A stretch of 64,000 nucleotides of DNA from contig NC_067113.1 in assembly GCF_021347895.1 (NCBI RefSeq), forward strand, positions 43,501,474-43,565,473, in the 5' to 3' direction. How positions within the stretch are numbered: the stretch's first letter is position 1; each line of letters begins with the position of its first letter. The stretch is from Acanthochromis polyacanthus (lineage: Eukaryota > Chordata > Actinopteri > Pomacentridae). The position numbers and the translations under genes are program-made. The notes below the pieces were generated by a model. It was not told the DNA's origin. It made no database searches and saw nothing but the letters and a program-made list of their open reading frames with translations. Shown in pieces: positions 62,619 through 64,000 of the stretch.

Positions 62619-63312
62619 GGAGCGTCAAACATGCGGCCCGTGGGCCAAAAGCGGTCCTCCAGAGGGTCCAATCCAGCCCTCAAAAAGTAAACATTACAGA
62701 GAAGGCATCAACTGCAGAGTGTAAAGTAGTTAAACTATGAATTTAAAATAATTTCTAAACCATGACAAGTTGTTTTGATCATAAACTAAAATACCAGACT
62801 GTTCTTTTGTCATTTTGTGTTTAAATTTTTCTTGTCTTTTTGTCTTCTTTTGTCATTTGTCTCATGTTTCTGTCGTTTTTTTTTCTCATTTGTGTCGTTT
62901 GGTGTTTCCTTTTGTCTCGCTATTTTTTTGTTGTTTTGTTTCGTGGTTTTGTCATTTTATGTCTTGTGTCATTTGTGTAATTTCTTATCTCATTTTTGTC
63001 ATTTGTCCATTTTTTCGTTGCTTTGTAACTTTTTTGGCAAATTTTTGTCTCTTTTGTTTTCTTTCATGTCGTTTGTCTCATTTCTTGTTATTTTGTTCCT
63101 CTCTCACTGTTTTGCGTCTTATTTTTGTGAAATTTTCTCGTTTTTGTTGTTTTTTTTGTCTTTTTTTGTCTGATTTTTGACATTTTGATCAAAAAGTAAA
63201 ATACTACCCCATTCAGTGCCAGATACCTGTGACTAAATGTTGTGTTTCTTTGTAAAAAAAAAAAAAAAACAAAACTGATCTGTAAGTTCAAAATAAGAGT
63301 TTGACGCCCCTG
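62619..63312 (-). mobile_element. hAT-like non-autonomous element, copy 6
   Basis: GCGTCAAACATGCGGCCCGT at the left, TTTTGTC minisatellite interior (62805-63180), and AAGAGTTTGACGCCCCTG at the right; both termini are present. Inverted relative to copies 1-3. Confidence 0.82.
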
Positions 63313-63738
63313 TCTTAAAGTACTCAGTTTGGTATTATACAGGACCCCCCACAAAAAGAAAAAAGGGAAAACAGTGTATTTAACAAAAAAAGTAAATCCT
63401 GAACTAACTGTGATTGTGTTTTTCCAACTAAAGACGTGTTTTTAATGGAATCTATCTGTCCATGTGTTATTATTTTGACAGCTGTTTTAGTCCAGCAAAT
63501 AAAGTCGACGGATTACATTTGCACCACATGTGTAACCGATCTAGATCATAATATTTATCTAACATTTTCTCTGATTAATGGTCAATAAGCAGCAGTTTCA
63601 AAAGTTTGGATAAGAATAAAAACAACATCATAAAGTACGCCCAAGTCAACCCTTGAAATAAACTCATGTCGCTGTGGAAAGCTTAACCAGCATGAAGTGA
63701 TAAGAAACCTATTAAGGCCTTTTTGTAATCTGAATTAT

Positions 63739-64000
63739 TTACCCTCCTGTTGTCAAAACTGACCCGTTTTAAAGCTTGAAAATGTGGGGAAAAAATATAT
63801 TTTCACAGGGAAACTTCTGATGTCCACATTTTCGACATTTTTGGGAAATCTTTGAACATTTCTGGGTGGAAAAAAAGAAATGTTAAAAATGTTTCTCAAG
63901 AAAATATTAGAAGTTTTACTGATACATATTTAATCACTTTAGATATTTTTAGGATTTGTTTGAACATTTTTACCCATTTTTTGAAAATATTAAGAATTTT
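63739..64000. mobile_element. TTAA-type element, copy 4, running off the window
   Basis: ACCCTCCTGTTGTCAAAACT, GACCCGTTTTAAAGCTTGAA and the shared body as in copies 1-3; truncated by the window edge. Confidence 0.75.

Overview
The window is a piece of a teleost fish nuclear genome, probably a percomorph. The evidence is short vertebrate exons with consensus splice sites, large repeat-filled introns, fish-type L1 and tRNA/V-SINE sequences, hAT-, Tigger- and TTAA-type non-autonomous transposons, and abundant expanded minisatellites. No bacterial operon, CRISPR array, prophage or plasmid feature is present.

Layout from left to right. (1) 219-16347, plus strand: the 3' fifteen coding exons of elapor2 (KIAA1324L/EIG121L), a cysteine-rich single-pass membrane protein. 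Thirteen exons read cleanly. Two (1355-1536 and 4493-4629) carry apparent frameshifts. (2) about 17800-40690, plus strand: tspan9, a 239-residue tetraspanin, complete and intact, with an untranslated first exon. Its sixth coding exon is followed by a 13.4 kb intron that holds a roughly 10 kb satellite of about 40 bp units, including a recent 2.55 kb higher-order duplication. (3) 41490-50327, minus strand: amdhd1, imidazolonepropionase of histidine degradation, complete in nine coding exons and 432 residues. (4) 50660-54669, minus strand: snrpf, the spliceosomal Sm-F protein, complete at 86 residues, with a first coding exon that is only the ATG. (5) 57494-61984, minus strand and continuing beyond the right edge: the last four exons of a USP44/USP49-type deubiquitinase, most likely usp44. 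Between snrpf and this gene lies an unassigned promoter-like block with three CCAAT boxes and a possible first exon (about 55224-55390).

The genes are unrelated housekeeping or membrane genes and do not form a pathway. The snrpf-amdhd1-usp44 cluster resembles a conserved vertebrate neighbourhood. elapor2 and tspan9 are transcribed toward the amdhd1/snrpf/usp44 block, so tspan9 and amdhd1 converge. snrpf and amdhd1 are head-to-tail with only 332 bp between stop and start codons.

Most non-exonic sequence is repetitive: at least seven copies of a hAT-like element whose interior is an expanded TTTTGTC-rich minisatellite, four TTAA-flanked elements (one with a second TTAA element nested in it), a 5'-truncated L1 with clear target-site duplication, a solo LTR nested in a hAT-like element, two Tigger-like elements, and several long minisatellites. 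No new enzymatic system was found. The most unusual items are the giant intronic satellite in tspan9, a minisatellite that begins at an amdhd1 splice donor and multiplies donor-like motifs, and the localised frameshifts in elapor2.
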